A DNA stretch of 64,000 nucleotides from Psychroserpens luteolus (lineage in GTDB: Bacteria; Bacteroidota; Bacteroidia; Flavobacteriales; Flavobacteriaceae), in assembly GCF_021032705.1 (NCBI RefSeq), contig NZ_JAHVXI010000002.1:496001-560000 (forward strand), read 5' to 3'. This document shows positions 44,551 through 55,253 of this stretch, piece by piece. Numbering within the stretch: the stretch's first letter is position 1; every line of letters begins with the position of its first letter. Made by a program: the position numbers and the translations under genes. Below the pieces are notes generated by a model, which was not told the DNA's origin, made no database searches, and saw only the letters and a list, made by a program, of their open reading frames with translations.

Positions 44551-45372
44551 TTATGAGATTACACTATCAATGATCGATTCTAAATCGTGATCATCGTCGA
44601 GACCATTTAACCATGTAGTGGTTTCTTGATGCATGACAAAAGAATTAAGAGCCTGACTTACACCATGCTTATTATCAGTTGGTAAGTTTTCAACCACCGT
44701 TTCTAAGTTTTCTAAGAGTTGTAATGGCGACACCTTTTCTTCACTTAGCTTAAAAGCTATCTTACCAGTAAGGTCTAGAAATTTCAGATAGTTAACCTTA
44801 GTCGTTATTGGCGAACTCACTCCTAACCTATCAAATACTTCTCTTGTAGCTGCTCTTGTTTGTGGTCCCGAAATACCATCAACAATAATTGATTTTCCGT
44901 AGATATATTTTAAAACCATTTGTAAATACAAGGTTTCAGATTTTGACGATTCGTTATAGTCTACATTTACGCTCGTATCAAAATGCCAATGATCAGCATG
45001 ATTCGGATACAAGTAATTGAGTACTATTCCGAAGTGTTTCCGCAAATAAGACTCTATACCTAAATACAGCTCTTTATGGTGAATAAAATTATTGGTAATC
45101 AATGTATGATTGTCCCAAAAAACAGCATCCAAATCAAATGCTTTTCCTAAACCATGATGACCTGGCTTGTTTACTAAAATTCCAGCACAAGTAATTACAT
45201 TTGGCTTTCCTAATGGGCAATTTGTGAAGACCTCATCAAAAGCAGTATTTAAAATTTCAAAGAAACCCTCTTCTACTTTAAAGTCTTGTGGTCTTCCAAT
45301 AGTTCCGTAAGGGTGTTGTGGTAATCTCGCATAATGCAAGGCAATACCATTAATAGCATTAATAGTTTTCAT
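44551..45372 (-). CDS. Extensin-like / M15-type peptidase domain protein
   Basis: This 273-residue protein has the zinc-site order of M15-type peptidases: H73-x6-D80 in HHGLGKAFDLDAV and H128/H130 in HADHWHFD. This resembles extensin-like and VanY-like domains. Residues about 155-200 look like a peptidoglycan-binding repeat (IDGISGPQTRAATREVF is close to the PG_binding_1 pattern). I see no signal peptide, so export is uncertain. A role in cell wall peptide trimming, or as a phage-type endolysin, is possible. Confidence 0.72.
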   Translation of the reverse strand: MKTINAINGIALHYARLPQHPYGTIGRPQDFKVEEGFFEILNTAFDEVFTNCPLGKPNVITCAGILVNKPGHHGLGKAFDLDAVFWDNHTLITNNFIHHKELYLGIESYLRKHFGIVLNYLYPNHADHWHFDTSVNVDYNESSKSETLYLQMVLKYIYGKSIIVDGISGPQTRAATREVFDRLGVSSPITTKVNYLKFLDLTGKIAFKLSEEKVSPLQLLENLETVVENLPTDNKHGVSQALNSFVMHQETTTWLNGLDDDHDLESIIDSVIS

Positions 45373-45472
45373 AACAAATGATTTAAAAGATTAATTATCT
45401 ACTAATTAGTATTGTAAGGGAGAACTTAAATTTACGAAAAAGTTTTTAGGTTCAGGTTATGCAACCATTTTT

Positions 45473-46435
45473 TTAGATGGATTGAGTTACAAACTCTAAA
45501 GCCCGTTTTTCGTTGTAATAGACATTTCCGCCTAGAATAAACCCAACATGTCCTCCATACTTTGGCATTTCTAAATAGAGATGTTCATTGGCTTTGGCCT
45601 CTTTGACAGGGAAACATTCATGGGATAGAAAGGAATCGTTAAGCGCATTGATAAGTAATGTTGGTGTTTTAATAGTTTTTAAAAACTGAAGACTACTACA
45701 TTTTTCATAATAATCAAGCGCGTTTTTAAATCCGTGAGCTTTCGACGTATATACTTCATCAAAATCTCTCAGGGTTTTAATAGAACGTATCTCTTCTTCA
45801 GAAATATGATTAGGAAATGTCTTAATCTTCTTTTTAAGTTTGTCTACCAAATGCTTTCTAAATCTGATAGCAAAAGCTTTATTTTTTAGCGTATGTAACG
45901 CTCTAGCCGAACCTGTAAGATGCACAGGAACAGATATCGCTATTGCACTTTTAACCTCCTTGGGAATTAGTCGATCCTCTCCTAAATATTTGAGCGTGAT
46001 ATTTCCACCTAAACTAATACCTTTAATATATATCTTGGAATATCCTTTTTTCTTAATACAATACTGAACCACATCATCCAGGTCATTTGTTGCTCCAGAA
46101 TGATAACTATTATAAAACCGGTTATCTTCTCCGCTACACCCTCTAAAATTAACCGAAGCCGCATCAATCCCATGCTCGTTGAATAGTTTAGCCGTTCCAG
46201 TAATATAAGGTCGTTGTGCATGACCTTCTAAGCCATGAAGTAAGACTACTACTTCTTTTGATGATTTTTCGGCATAACTCCAATCAATATCCAAAAAATC
46301 TTGGTCGCGGGTTTCTATGCGTTCGCGTTTTTGTTTTAGCCCATTTACTTTTCGAAATAAACCTGAATATACTGTAGCTATGAATCCGTTTCTAAACCAA
46401 AACGGCACCTTATAGGTCGATTCTACTATAGGCAT
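45473..46435 (-). CDS. YheT-family alpha/beta hydrolase
   Basis: This 320-residue cytoplasmic hydrolase has the oxyanion segment LLHGLEGHAQRPY, the family feature NFRGCSGEDNR, nucleophile Ser141 in IKGISLGGN, an acid in NALNDSFLS and a catalytic His in YGGHVGFI. It matches the YheT/ABHD1-3 group, possible lipid esterases. It lies 13 nt downstream of the CocE/NonD hydrolase gene. Confidence 0.9.
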   Translation of the reverse strand: MPIVESTYKVPFWFRNGFIATVYSGLFRKVNGLKQKRERIETRDQDFLDIDWSYAEKSSKEVVVLLHGLEGHAQRPYITGTAKLFNEHGIDAASVNFRGCSGEDNRFYNSYHSGATNDLDDVVQYCIKKKGYSKIYIKGISLGGNITLKYLGEDRLIPKEVKSAIAISVPVHLTGSARALHTLKNKAFAIRFRKHLVDKLKKKIKTFPNHISEEEIRSIKTLRDFDEVYTSKAHGFKNALDYYEKCSSLQFLKTIKTPTLLINALNDSFLSHECFPVKEAKANEHLYLEMPKYGGHVGFILGGNVYYNEKRALEFVTQSI

Positions 46436-46448
46436 GCAGTTTGATCTA

Positions 46449-48338
46449 TTATTTTAAAACGGTGAATTCAATTGACGAATCGTTATATACTTTATGCGTT
46501 TGCGTTTTAAAATCTTCTTCCTTTGCCTGAAAAATATTGTCGACATAGGTTTGCGGATTAGCATCTATATAAGGAAAAAATGTACTTTGAACTTGCACTT
46601 GTATTTTATGTCCTTTTTTAAAGGTATGAAACACGTCCTGCAGCTCAATATTCACAGCTGTTTTTTGATTAGGAACGAAAGGTTCTGGGGTACTCATACT
46701 GTTTCTAAAACGACCACGCATGGTTTCACTTCTCACCATCAAGTGATAATTACTCAGCTTCAGATGGTCTTGAACATCCTCATTATCATCAGGTGTTTCC
46801 ATATCTGATGGATACACATCGATTACTTTTACAATCCAATCTGCAGCAGTACCAGTTGTAGACACATTAAGCTTAGCCAAAATATCTCCAGCTAAGGTGA
46901 TATCATTTTCTAAAATTTCAGTTTCAAATACCAATACATCTGGGCGCCTAGCTGCAAAACGCTGATCATCTGTCATAAACTTACGTGGTGTAAAGACGAC
47001 TTTTATATCTTCGGTGTAAGGGACTGGTTTTTTGGGGTCACTCACAAAATCTGATGTTGCTATCCTACGATTTGCTTGTTGTGTTAATCGTTCATAAGGC
47101 TGCATAAAATAACTTTCCTTTGTTGTATTCTCTGGCGGCCAAGTATCAAAACTCGCCCATTCTTTTTTACCTGTATCAAACATATGTGCCTCTGGCAAGT
47201 CTACATTTTCACTTGCATCTCCTTTAAGAAAATGATTAAAGAAAGGCGTTTCTATGTCCTTCTGGAAATAATCTGAAAGGTTATCTCCAAAATGAATATT
47301 ACCAATCACTTGTCGTTCTTTTGTTCTAGCCCAATCACCATGACTCCATGGTCCAAATACAACAGAATTGAAATTGTCACTATTTTCCTCAATACTCGAA
47401 TAGGTATTAAATGGGCCATATAGATCTTCAGCATCAAACAAACCTCCTACAATAAGTGTGGCTGGTTTAATATCTTTTAAATGTTGAATAATCCCTCTAC
47501 TCTGCCAAAATTCATCATAGTTAGGATGCGTTTTTATTTGTTCATAAAATACATTGTCTTCATCATAATATGTATCAAGATTACTTAAAGGTCCAGCATC
47601 TAAAAAGAACTGATATTGATCTTCAGTTCCAATATCTGGGAACTCATACCAAGCTTCCTTTGTTGGAGTATCTTTCATATAACCAAAAACAGAGGTTGCT
47701 CTCCAATAACTCAATAAAAAAGCACCATTATGAATAAAATCATCAAAATAAAAATCACCAATACAGGCTTGAGGAGATGATGCTTTTAACGCTGGGTGTC
47801 CAGACAGAACAGAATATGTCGCATAAAACCCAGGATATGAAATACCGTAAGTACCAACATTTCCGTTGTTGTTATCTACATTATTAATTAACCATTCTAT
47901 GGTATCATAAGTATCACTAGCTTCATCTGTCTGGTTTCCAGTTTTATTTGGAATAAATGCTCTCATGTTATCATAAACTCCTTCACTATTCCAGCGACCA
48001 CGTACATCTTGGTAGACCATTATATTGCCCTCTTCCATAAGATATTTATTTGGTCCTACTTTTTTACTGAATTTATCTTCTCCGTAAGGTCGGCAACTAT
48101 ATGGTGTGCGTTTCAAAAGAATTGGATACGCTTTGGATGTGTCCTTAGGAGAATAGATAGTCGTATGGAGTTTGATTCCATCACGCATTTCTATCATGAC
48201 CTCTTTTTTAGTGTAGTTATCTTTCGAATACGTATCTTCTACTTCTGTGGTTTCCGATCCCTCTACAACAGGTGTTTCGGTACGCTTACAATTAGTGAAT
48301 GCAATAGCTATTAAGGCAAGGATAATTAGTCTTTTCAT
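46449..48338 (-). CDS. Lipoprotein CocE/NonD-family hydrolase
   Basis: This 629-residue protein has a lipobox (AFTNC, Cys17), an alpha/beta-hydrolase domain with nucleophile Ser167 in GTYGISYPG, and a C-terminal jelly-roll domain (about 410-625) typical of X-Pro dipeptidyl-peptidase and cocaine-esterase relatives. It probably hydrolyses acyl esters, amides or peptides at the cell surface. It is the first gene of a two-gene unit with the YheT-like gene. Confidence 0.9.
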   Translation of the reverse strand: MKRLIILALIAIAFTNCKRTETPVVEGSETTEVEDTYSKDNYTKKEVMIEMRDGIKLHTTIYSPKDTSKAYPILLKRTPYSCRPYGEDKFSKKVGPNKYLMEEGNIMVYQDVRGRWNSEGVYDNMRAFIPNKTGNQTDEASDTYDTIEWLINNVDNNNGNVGTYGISYPGFYATYSVLSGHPALKASSPQACIGDFYFDDFIHNGAFLLSYWRATSVFGYMKDTPTKEAWYEFPDIGTEDQYQFFLDAGPLSNLDTYYDEDNVFYEQIKTHPNYDEFWQSRGIIQHLKDIKPATLIVGGLFDAEDLYGPFNTYSSIEENSDNFNSVVFGPWSHGDWARTKERQVIGNIHFGDNLSDYFQKDIETPFFNHFLKGDASENVDLPEAHMFDTGKKEWASFDTWPPENTTKESYFMQPYERLTQQANRRIATSDFVSDPKKPVPYTEDIKVVFTPRKFMTDDQRFAARRPDVLVFETEILENDITLAGDILAKLNVSTTGTAADWIVKVIDVYPSDMETPDDNEDVQDHLKLSNYHLMVRSETMRGRFRNSMSTPEPFVPNQKTAVNIELQDVFHTFKKGHKIQVQVQSTFFPYIDANPQTYVDNIFQAKEEDFKTQTHKVYNDSSIEFTVLK

Positions 48339-48443
48339 TATAGTTGGAAATTTTTAAAGCTTAAAGATAATCTATTCTAAATTTATTAGAACACTAATTT
48401 ATGATTAGATGATTCAAAAAAAAGCATATGTCGATTAATAGTT

Positions 48444-48451
48444 TAAATTTG
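48444..48451 (+). promoter_or_regulatory. -7 promoter element for the antiporter gene
   Basis: TAAATTTG matches TAnnTTTG and lies 17 nt upstream of the ATG at 48469, giving a very short leader. No clear upstream TTG box was seen. Confidence 0.5.
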
Positions 48452-48468
48452 CCAAATAATTTCAATCT

Positions 48469-49608
48469 ATGGCAATTCTCTCTTCTCTTGGTTTAATACT
48501 CATCACTTGTCTTGTTATATGGCGTGCATGTGACGGTTTTGAAATGGCTTCTAACTATTTAGGAAGGCATATGAAAGATGGTATTAAAGGCGCGACAATC
48601 AATGCCATTGGAAGTAGTCTGCCAGAATTGTTCACCACTATATTTTTTCTATTTGTATTGAAAGACAAAGATGGATTTTCTGGAGGTATTGGAACCACTG
48701 CAGGAAGTGCCGTTTTTAATGCCATGATTATACCTGCAGTTGTAATTATAGTTGTTATTGGCAAAGGGATTTCTTCAAACATTGAAATCTCCCGAAAAGT
48801 AATTTTACGAGATGGTATAGCTTTGATCCTTGCTGAATTAGCGTTAATTTTTGTCATAACAGGCACAACTCTTAATTGGACTCACGGACTAGTTTTAATG
48901 CTTCTGTATATAGCTTATGTGAGTTATATGCTCTTAAGCCAAGGTGCAGGAGATGTTGAGAATGAGTATGAAGATGAAGCCGATGGTGGCAATAGAACGG
49001 TAGCACTGTTTAAAGGTGATCTTGCCACAGCTATACTTGGTGATTCTAAAATTAATACAACTAAAGCTGTTTCATTATTAATCGTCTCCGTTTTTTTTAT
49101 AGGAATAGCTTGCTTCTGGTTGGTTGAGGCTTGTGAGCAATTTGGGACTGCAATTGGAATGCCTATCTATTTTGTATCAGTAGTATTAGCCTCTGCGGCA
49201 ACTAGCGTACCAGACACTATAATTTCTTATAAAGATGCCATGAAAGGGAATTATGACGATGCAGTTGCCAATGCCTTAGGCAGTAATATTTTTGATGTTT
49301 GCTTTGCTTTAGGCTTTCCTCTTTTTCTATTCACACTTATTTACGGTCCGATAGAAATGAGTCCTGAAACCATAGAAAATGTAGGACAGTTACGTATCCT
49401 ATTACTAATTTTAACGGTAGTCGTATTCTTAATTTTCGTCTTCGCAAAAAAAGGGGTAAAACGCTCTCACGCCAAACTATTGATCACACTATATTTTGTA
49501 TTTGTAGCATATTCTATAGGAAAAGGGATCAACTATGATTTGCCAGTTATTAGAGAAATTTCAGCATTCCTATCTGCTATATCACATTGGCTGACTTCAT
49601 TTTTCTAG
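48469..49608 (+). CDS. Sodium/calcium exchanger family antiporter
   Basis: This 379-residue membrane protein has about 10 helices and the two inverted alpha repeats of the CaCA superfamily: TINAIGSSLPELFTTIFF near residue 45 and AATSVPDTIISYKDAMKG with ANALGSNIFDVCFALG near residue 260. It would exchange Ca2+ against Na+ or H+. It converges with the channel gene downstream, with only 7 nt between the stops. Confidence 0.92.
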   Translation: MAILSSLGLILITCLVIWRACDGFEMASNYLGRHMKDGIKGATINAIGSSLPELFTTIFFLFVLKDKDGFSGGIGTTAGSAVFNAMIIPAVVIIVVIGKGISSNIEISRKVILRDGIALILAELALIFVITGTTLNWTHGLVLMLLYIAYVSYMLLSQGAGDVENEYEDEADGGNRTVALFKGDLATAILGDSKINTTKAVSLLIVSVFFIGIACFWLVEACEQFGTAIGMPIYFVSVVLASAATSVPDTIISYKDAMKGNYDDAVANALGSNIFDVCFALGFPLFLFTLIYGPIEMSPETIENVGQLRILLLILTVVVFLIFVFAKKGVKRSHAKLLITLYFVFVAYSIGKGINYDLPVIREISAFLSAISHWLTSFF

Positions 49609-49615
49609 ATACTAG

Positions 49616-51553
49616 CTACAATTCGTCTTCACTTAATACAATGAGAAAGTCATTTTCATTGAGCTCTATCTCCATATTTTTATCTGGATTTAAAGTAATT
49701 CCAAAGTTATCGTCAAGAGATTTACACTGATGCCCTTTCCTTATACCTAAACACACTTCATCTCGTTGCTGGGCACAAAATATAGCATCTACAAATTTGA
49801 TATTCTGCGGAAAGGTATCAAAATATAAACTCGCAGGTTTTACATAAATCTCGCTGCCATCTTCTGAAAAGATATCATCGTAAAATGTCTTCATCAAAGA
49901 CTCTTCACTAAGTTGTGCTAAAATCATAGTAATCAACTTATTACTAATGATGAAATCATCTACATTCGTTTGGGTTATGATTTCTTGATTTTCTGAATTT
50001 AATACTTGGGTTATAATATGTAAGCCATCCTCTTCGCTCACTACTTTTCTTAATAATAGCAAAATAATTAGTGTATCAGAATCAATTTTATCAGCAGACT
50101 GTTCTTCAACACTTTGTGATAAAATAACAATGGTATCATAGCTTCCTGGATTTATAGTCTCCAGATTTTCAAGATCTAAAGGATTAGAATCATGAAGCGA
50201 AATATTAAAATCTGAAAATTCTGAAGCGATGTCATCTATAGCTTCTTTTAATTCTTCTGTAGGTGCATTGAACATGATGTCAAAATCTGAACCCTCTAAC
50301 AAATAATCGGTAGCTTCTTCAATGAACACTTCAGCAACCTTGTGCCAACCTAAAATGAGAATACGTTTCTTGACTTGATCCAAACGCTTATCTATAATTC
50401 TTTTCTCTTTATCAGGAAAGTAATATTGCTTGTTTTCATAAGCTATTGTAGAATCGTCTTCTGCCAAAATAACAACACTATCACCATCTTTTACAATAGT
50501 ATCTTTTGCTGGTCTCAAGACTAAACCATCGTCTTCAGAATAAATTCCGAGAGGAATCCCATCTTTTAGATAATAGCTTAATTCGCTAAATAAAACATTA
50601 TTCCAGTTATCTTCATAAAAATACACTTCACAACCATCAAAGGATAAAATTTCTTTATAGACAGTATCCAAACCACTAGTTAAAGAGGTTTGAATAAGCA
50701 GTTTACCCATAATATTCCAACTATCAATCGCAATGATATTATCATCCTCAAAAAAGCTTATGATGTCTCTTTTTTCTTTAGTAAATATTTCGGCGATAAT
50801 TGGTAATTCATTGCTTCCATTTTGACAGGCAGTTATAGCCAATATCGATTTCACTGATTGCACATCACTAGCTACTTTTTTATCGTTAGTAGCACTTTCA
50901 GAACAATTCGCTAAAATAATAATAGACCTCGCTTGCTCTAAATTGATACGTTTCAACTCATTAATATTAGCGTAATCACCTTGCGTTGTAATCACTTCTG
51001 TTGTCATCATGTCGGGAAGACGTTTAGTGATTAGATTATCCATGGTCTCTTTATCTTCGCGAGACAAAATAACCACTGACGCTTTAGATTCACTCTCATT
51101 AGCCAAAATAAGTTCTCTAATTACATCTACCACACGCTCATTCCAACCTAAAATTATCGTGTGGTTGTTTTCTATAACCTTTCCTCTACCCTTTCTGAAA
51201 TCATACAGCATTGTATCTAAAGCAGTGGTAATAAAACCAATTAGCATGGAGAGCAAAATAACACCTGTTAATCCTGAAAGTACTGTTAATACCTTTAGGT
51301 ACGTTGGCGCCTCATTATCTTGATTCATATTACCTGGATCGGTCATCTCAAGGAAGGTTACCCATATATCTCTAAAAATATTACCTGTATAATTTAAACT
51401 TGGAAATATATTGATAAGTAATAGACGTAGCCCAACAAGCACAATAAACACGATAATGAAAATTATGAGCAAGCTTTTAAATATAGACGAACCGCCTTTA
51501 CTTAAAAAACGTTCTGCCCTATAGTTCAAACGTTCTCTAAACGAATTTTTCAT
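49616..51553 (-). CDS. CASTOR/POLLUX-type ion channel with RCK-like domains
   Basis: This 645-residue protein has two membrane helices near the N-terminus (about 23-46 and 88-112) and a long cytoplasmic part with two TrkA-N/RCK-like nucleotide-binding units (HTIILGWNERVVDVIRELIL and KRILILGWHKVAEVFIEEA). This is the layout of CASTOR/POLLUX channels, which conduct K+ or Ca2+. It lies opposite a Ca2+ antiporter, suggesting a shared role in ion balance. Confidence 0.87.
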   Translation of the reverse strand: MKNSFRERLNYRAERFLSKGGSSIFKSLLIIFIIVFIVLVGLRLLLINIFPSLNYTGNIFRDIWVTFLEMTDPGNMNQDNEAPTYLKVLTVLSGLTGVILLSMLIGFITTALDTMLYDFRKGRGKVIENNHTIILGWNERVVDVIRELILANESESKASVVILSREDKETMDNLITKRLPDMMTTEVITTQGDYANINELKRINLEQARSIIILANCSESATNDKKVASDVQSVKSILAITACQNGSNELPIIAEIFTKEKRDIISFFEDDNIIAIDSWNIMGKLLIQTSLTSGLDTVYKEILSFDGCEVYFYEDNWNNVLFSELSYYLKDGIPLGIYSEDDGLVLRPAKDTIVKDGDSVVILAEDDSTIAYENKQYYFPDKEKRIIDKRLDQVKKRILILGWHKVAEVFIEEATDYLLEGSDFDIMFNAPTEELKEAIDDIASEFSDFNISLHDSNPLDLENLETINPGSYDTIVILSQSVEEQSADKIDSDTLIILLLLRKVVSEEDGLHIITQVLNSENQEIITQTNVDDFIISNKLITMILAQLSEESLMKTFYDDIFSEDGSEIYVKPASLYFDTFPQNIKFVDAIFCAQQRDEVCLGIRKGHQCKSLDDNFGITLNPDKNMEIELNENDFLIVLSEDEL

Positions 51554-51582
51554 AAATAGTGGTTAGTTAGTTTAATAGAAGA

Positions 51583-52209
51583 TTAGTTGAGTTGCTCGAC
51601 AAATTCTGCCATAATGCCTTTAATGTGAGCTGATGACATTTCCATGATAGTTCCCATGTCTAGAATCATTTTTCGTTCTGACTCATCAAAATGACCATCA
51701 GAATAAGCCACATCAAGCGCACACTTAATTAAAAGTTCTTTTCCATGCTCATTTAAAGCAGGACCAACATGTTTTAAATAGGTAGATATGTCACTACTAT
51801 CTGCCTGAACTTCTTTGATATAATCATCTAATTGAAATGACGACATATCATTATGACCATATTTATTGATAATAGCTAAAACAGCTACTTTTTCATTGTT
51901 ATCGATTACGCCATCTGCCAGCATGATTTTTACCATAACATGTCTAATAGCCTGCTCATACATAGCCATAAATGCAGCTTTATCTGTAGATTTAGAAGTG
52001 TCTAGAACACGAGTAATGAACGTTCCTTTACAATGATTGCATTCTACATATTCTCCTTTATTACCTAAAGGAATTAACGGGATAAAATACAATGTAAAAA
52101 ATTGGGTGACTTTTCTGTGTCTGTAGCCTCTATCAGCTTCACATTGTGGACAATTAAAACTTCCAGTAGCTTTAGTAGAACGAACTCCGCGTGTTCCAAA
52201 TATGATCAT
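51583..52209 (-). CDS. Zinc-ribbon and TerB-like domain protein
   Basis: This 208-residue protein has an N-terminal zinc ribbon (CPQC near residue 20 and CNHC near residue 57) followed by a TerB-like helical domain (about 90-205; MLADGVIDNNEKVAVLAI and VAYSDGHFDESERKMIL). A short hydrophobic stretch FFTLYFIPLIPLG lies between the Cys pairs. TerB-like domains occur in stress and membrane-linked systems; the specific role is unknown. It is 30 nt upstream of the channel gene on the same strand. Confidence 0.83.
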   Translation of the reverse strand: MIIFGTRGVRSTKATGSFNCPQCEADRGYRHRKVTQFFTLYFIPLIPLGNKGEYVECNHCKGTFITRVLDTSKSTDKAAFMAMYEQAIRHVMVKIMLADGVIDNNEKVAVLAIINKYGHNDMSSFQLDDYIKEVQADSSDISTYLKHVGPALNEHGKELLIKCALDVAYSDGHFDESERKMILDMGTIMEMSSAHIKGIMAEFVEQLN

Positions 52210-52266
52210 AAGTTAGGTTTTTAGGTAAAAGTTAGATGTTAAATATAATAATCTTAATTAAAATAT

Positions 52267-53889
52267 CTAAACTTCTAAACTTACAAACTTAAAATCCTTA
52301 CCATTAAATAATCCTTTATCACTTAGTTTTAATGAGGGAATAACCAATAAGGCCATAAAAGACAATGTCATGTATGGCGCATTTAGAGAGCTCCCTAAAA
52401 CTTTCGCCATGCGATCCAAAATCGCATAATCTTTCCCAATTGTTTGACCGTCTTGATCACTCATTATTCCTGCTACAGGAAGTGGTACGATATGTTCTTC
52501 AGAATTGGAAACCGCACAAATTCCTCCTTTATGTGCTATGATAAGATTCACGGCCTTACATATCATATCGTCTGAGACACCAACGGCAATGATGTTATGT
52601 GAATCATGACCTACAGAAGATGCTATAGCGCCTTCTTTTAATCCGAAATTTTTAATAAATGCTAAAGCGGGTTTATCATTGTTATAACGATTAACAACGG
52701 TCATTTTCAAAATATCTTGGTCTATATTAGACACTAGATTGCCATCTTCGATTGTAGTAGATGTTATCAATTCATTGGTAACTAATTGTCCTTCTTGCGC
52801 TTCGATAACTCGTATTTGTTTTGCTTCGGAAGACACTCTAAAATCTGAAGATTTCTTTGATAGAGTATTGAAGTTATTAAGGACTTCAAAAGGCACCGAC
52901 TCTAAATTTGACATCCCATTTTCACTTACCAGTTGCCCATCAATATAGGTTTTCAGGACTTTAAACTCTTTTAGGTCTTCAACAATAATACAGTCGGCTT
53001 GATCACCAGCTTCTAATAAACCAACATCAAGACCATAATGCTCAACAGGATTGACACAAGCCACTTGCAATACCTTAAACACATCTATACCATAGGCAAC
53101 AGCTCTTGCGCAAAGTTTATTAATATGGTCGACGATGAGATCATCTGGATGTTTATCATCGCTGCAAAACATCATTCGTTCATAATGATCTGGCAACAGA
53201 TCTATCAAAGCATTAAAGTTTTTAGCTGCACTACCCTCTCTAATTAAGACCTTCATTCCTTTTTGGAGTTTCTCTAGACCTTCTTCGTAAGTAAAACATT
53301 CATGATCGGTAGAGATACCAGCATTGATATATTTGGTAATATCATCGCCTACCACACCAGGCGCATGACCATCTATTGGTTTTTTATAATGTTTAGCCCA
53401 AGCTAATTTTTTAAGTACTTCTTGATCATCGTAAATAACACCAGGATAATTCATCATTTCGGCTAGATACTTAATATCCGGATTAGCCATAAGTTGCTTG
53501 ATTCCATCAGAATCTATAACAGCACCAGCCGATTCAAAAGAGGTAGCAGGAACACAAGAAGGCGCTCCAAAATTAAACTTGAATGGTGTCTTCTTGCCGT
53601 TGTCAATCATAAAATTCACACCTTCAATACCGAGAACATTAGCAATTTCATGTGGGTCAGAAACTGTAGCAACTGTTCCATGATTTACTGCCAAACGCGC
53701 AAACTCACTAGGGACCAACATCGAGCTTTCAATATGAATATGTGCATCAACAAAGCCCGGAAGAATGTACTGTTCATTTTGGTGTTCTTTTTCCACTATG
53801 GATGTAATTTTCCCTTCAGAAATAGACACTTCTCCTTTAAAAATTCGGTTGTTCTTTATATCGACTATCTGCCCTTGTAGATTTTTCAT
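52267..53889 (-). CDS. ade: Adenine deaminase
   Basis: This 540-residue amidohydrolase converts adenine to hypoxanthine and ammonia for purine salvage. Motifs include [20 protein letters not shown], the binding segment [25 protein letters not shown] and the C-terminal [13 protein letters not shown]. Length and order match bacterial Ade. It lies 9 nt downstream of tilS and is probably co-transcribed. Confidence 0.93.
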   Translation of the reverse strand: MKNLQGQIVDIKNNRIFKGEVSISEGKITSIVEKEHQNEQYILPGFVDAHIHIESSMLVPSEFARLAVNHGTVATVSDPHEIANVLGIEGVNFMIDNGKKTPFKFNFGAPSCVPATSFESAGAVIDSDGIKQLMANPDIKYLAEMMNYPGVIYDDQEVLKKLAWAKHYKKPIDGHAPGVVGDDITKYINAGISTDHECFTYEEGLEKLQKGMKVLIREGSAAKNFNALIDLLPDHYERMMFCSDDKHPDDLIVDHINKLCARAVAYGIDVFKVLQVACVNPVEHYGLDVGLLEAGDQADCIIVEDLKEFKVLKTYIDGQLVSENGMSNLESVPFEVLNNFNTLSKKSSDFRVSSEAKQIRVIEAQEGQLVTNELITSTTIEDGNLVSNIDQDILKMTVVNRYNNDKPALAFIKNFGLKEGAIASSVGHDSHNIIAVGVSDDMICKAVNLIIAHKGGICAVSNSEEHIVPLPVAGIMSDQDGQTIGKDYAILDRMAKVLGSSLNAPYMTLSFMALLVIPSLKLSDKGLFNGKDFKFVSLEV

Positions 53890-53898
53890 TTGAATCTT

Positions 53899-55215
53899 TT
53901 AATCTAAATCCATAGTAATTTTTAAAATACGTCTTGTTTGGTCTGTCACTTTGAAACGACTGTCGGCACGCATTCCTACAATCCAAACAATAGCATTGTC
54001 AGAGCATAGCAACCAAGTATTTTCTTTATCTACCAAAGACAGTTTTTCATCTTTGAAGTACTTACTAAGTTTCTTCTTGCCTGTCATTCCTAAAGGATAG
54101 AACGTATCCCCTTCTTCCCAGTGACGTAATACTAAAGGGAATTTCAACACATCCTTATCAACAAAAATAGACATATCTGTTGGTTTGCTTACTGCATCTA
54201 CATCATCAAATGATAGCATTCCCATCGGAGTTTGAAAACTCAAATCATCTTCATGGATTGACAAGGACTGCTCATTTTCAGAAGGTAATTCTGTTAAAAT
54301 AAGATGCACTCTATCTTTTATGAGTCGGTGCGTTTTAGAGCGCACTTGCTTCCCTGATTGGGCATCTAATAAGTGAACGATGTCACTCCATTCTGTAAAT
54401 CCGTAATCTTTGAACATCTCATACATATAGGCTTTAGGATTATTTACCTTTTTAAATTCTGAAATTTTAAAGGCTATCTGCTGTTCATTAATAGTGTCAA
54501 TAGCTCTTTTTGCAACTGCATTAAGGCTTTCATCAACAATATCGGCTGTATCGTTTAAGTTCTCTAAGGTTTGTTTGAAATTGGCTAGTAATTCTGGATT
54601 CACTTCTTTTAAAACTGGAATTACATGATGACGCAGCTTATTTCTAAGGTATTTATCTGACGCATTGCTACTATCTTCCCGCCATTCATAATTATTGAGG
54701 TTAGCATAGCCTTCTATATCTTCTCTAGAAAACGGAAGCAATGGTCTTACAATGATATCATTTATTTCAGGAATTCCTGTTAACCCACTTAAGCCCGTGA
54801 CTCTGGTGAGGTTGATTAAAAATGTCTCGAGATTATCATCAGCATGGTGTGCTGTGAGAATATAATCGAATTTGAGATCTTCAGCTAGATTATAGAACCA
54901 ATCATAACGCAATTCTCGAGCTGCCATTTGAGTAGACAATTTTTGCTGCTTAGCATAGGCTTCTGTATTAAAATGTTGTGTAAATATCTCTAGGCCTAAT
55001 TGCTCGGCCAAGTTAACTACAAAAGTTTCATCTGCATCACTTTCGATCCCGCGTAAATTAAAATTACAGTGCGCTAATGCAACATTTAACTTAAGCTGAT
55101 GACATAGATGAGTTAACACGACGCTATCTAATCCTCCAGAAATCGCAATTAGGAGTTTAGCTTCATTAAGAAACGGAAGGCTTTTATTAATATGACTATT
55201 AAAACTGTGTAACAT
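53899..55215 (-). CDS. tilS: tRNA(Ile)-lysidine synthase
   Basis: This 438-residue enzyme modifies C34 of the AUA-reading tRNA-Ile, an essential step. The PP-loop is S26-GGLDS31; further TilS motifs are AHCNFNLRGIESDADE, TQMAARELRYDWF and TAHHADDNLET. A C-terminal TilS domain (about 370-435) is present. It follows pabB by 38 nt on the minus strand. Confidence 0.95.
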   Translation of the reverse strand: MLHSFNSHINKSLPFLNEAKLLIAISGGLDSVVLTHLCHQLKLNVALAHCNFNLRGIESDADETFVVNLAEQLGLEIFTQHFNTEAYAKQQKLSTQMAARELRYDWFYNLAEDLKFDYILTAHHADDNLETFLINLTRVTGLSGLTGIPEINDIIVRPLLPFSREDIEGYANLNNYEWREDSSNASDKYLRNKLRHHVIPVLKEVNPELLANFKQTLENLNDTADIVDESLNAVAKRAIDTINEQQIAFKISEFKKVNNPKAYMYEMFKDYGFTEWSDIVHLLDAQSGKQVRSKTHRLIKDRVHLILTELPSENEQSLSIHEDDLSFQTPMGMLSFDDVDAVSKPTDMSIFVDKDVLKFPLVLRHWEEGDTFYPLGMTGKKKLSKYFKDEKLSLVDKENTWLLCSDNAIVWIVGMRADSRFKVTDQTRRILKITMDLD

Positions 55216-55253
55216 CCACCCAAAGGTATATTTTTAACAACTAACACAAAACT

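Noticed and set aside
53494-53880. 128-residue plus-strand frame opposite adenine deaminase
   Set aside because: Its composition is that of an antisense shadow, and the ade frame is complete and well supported.
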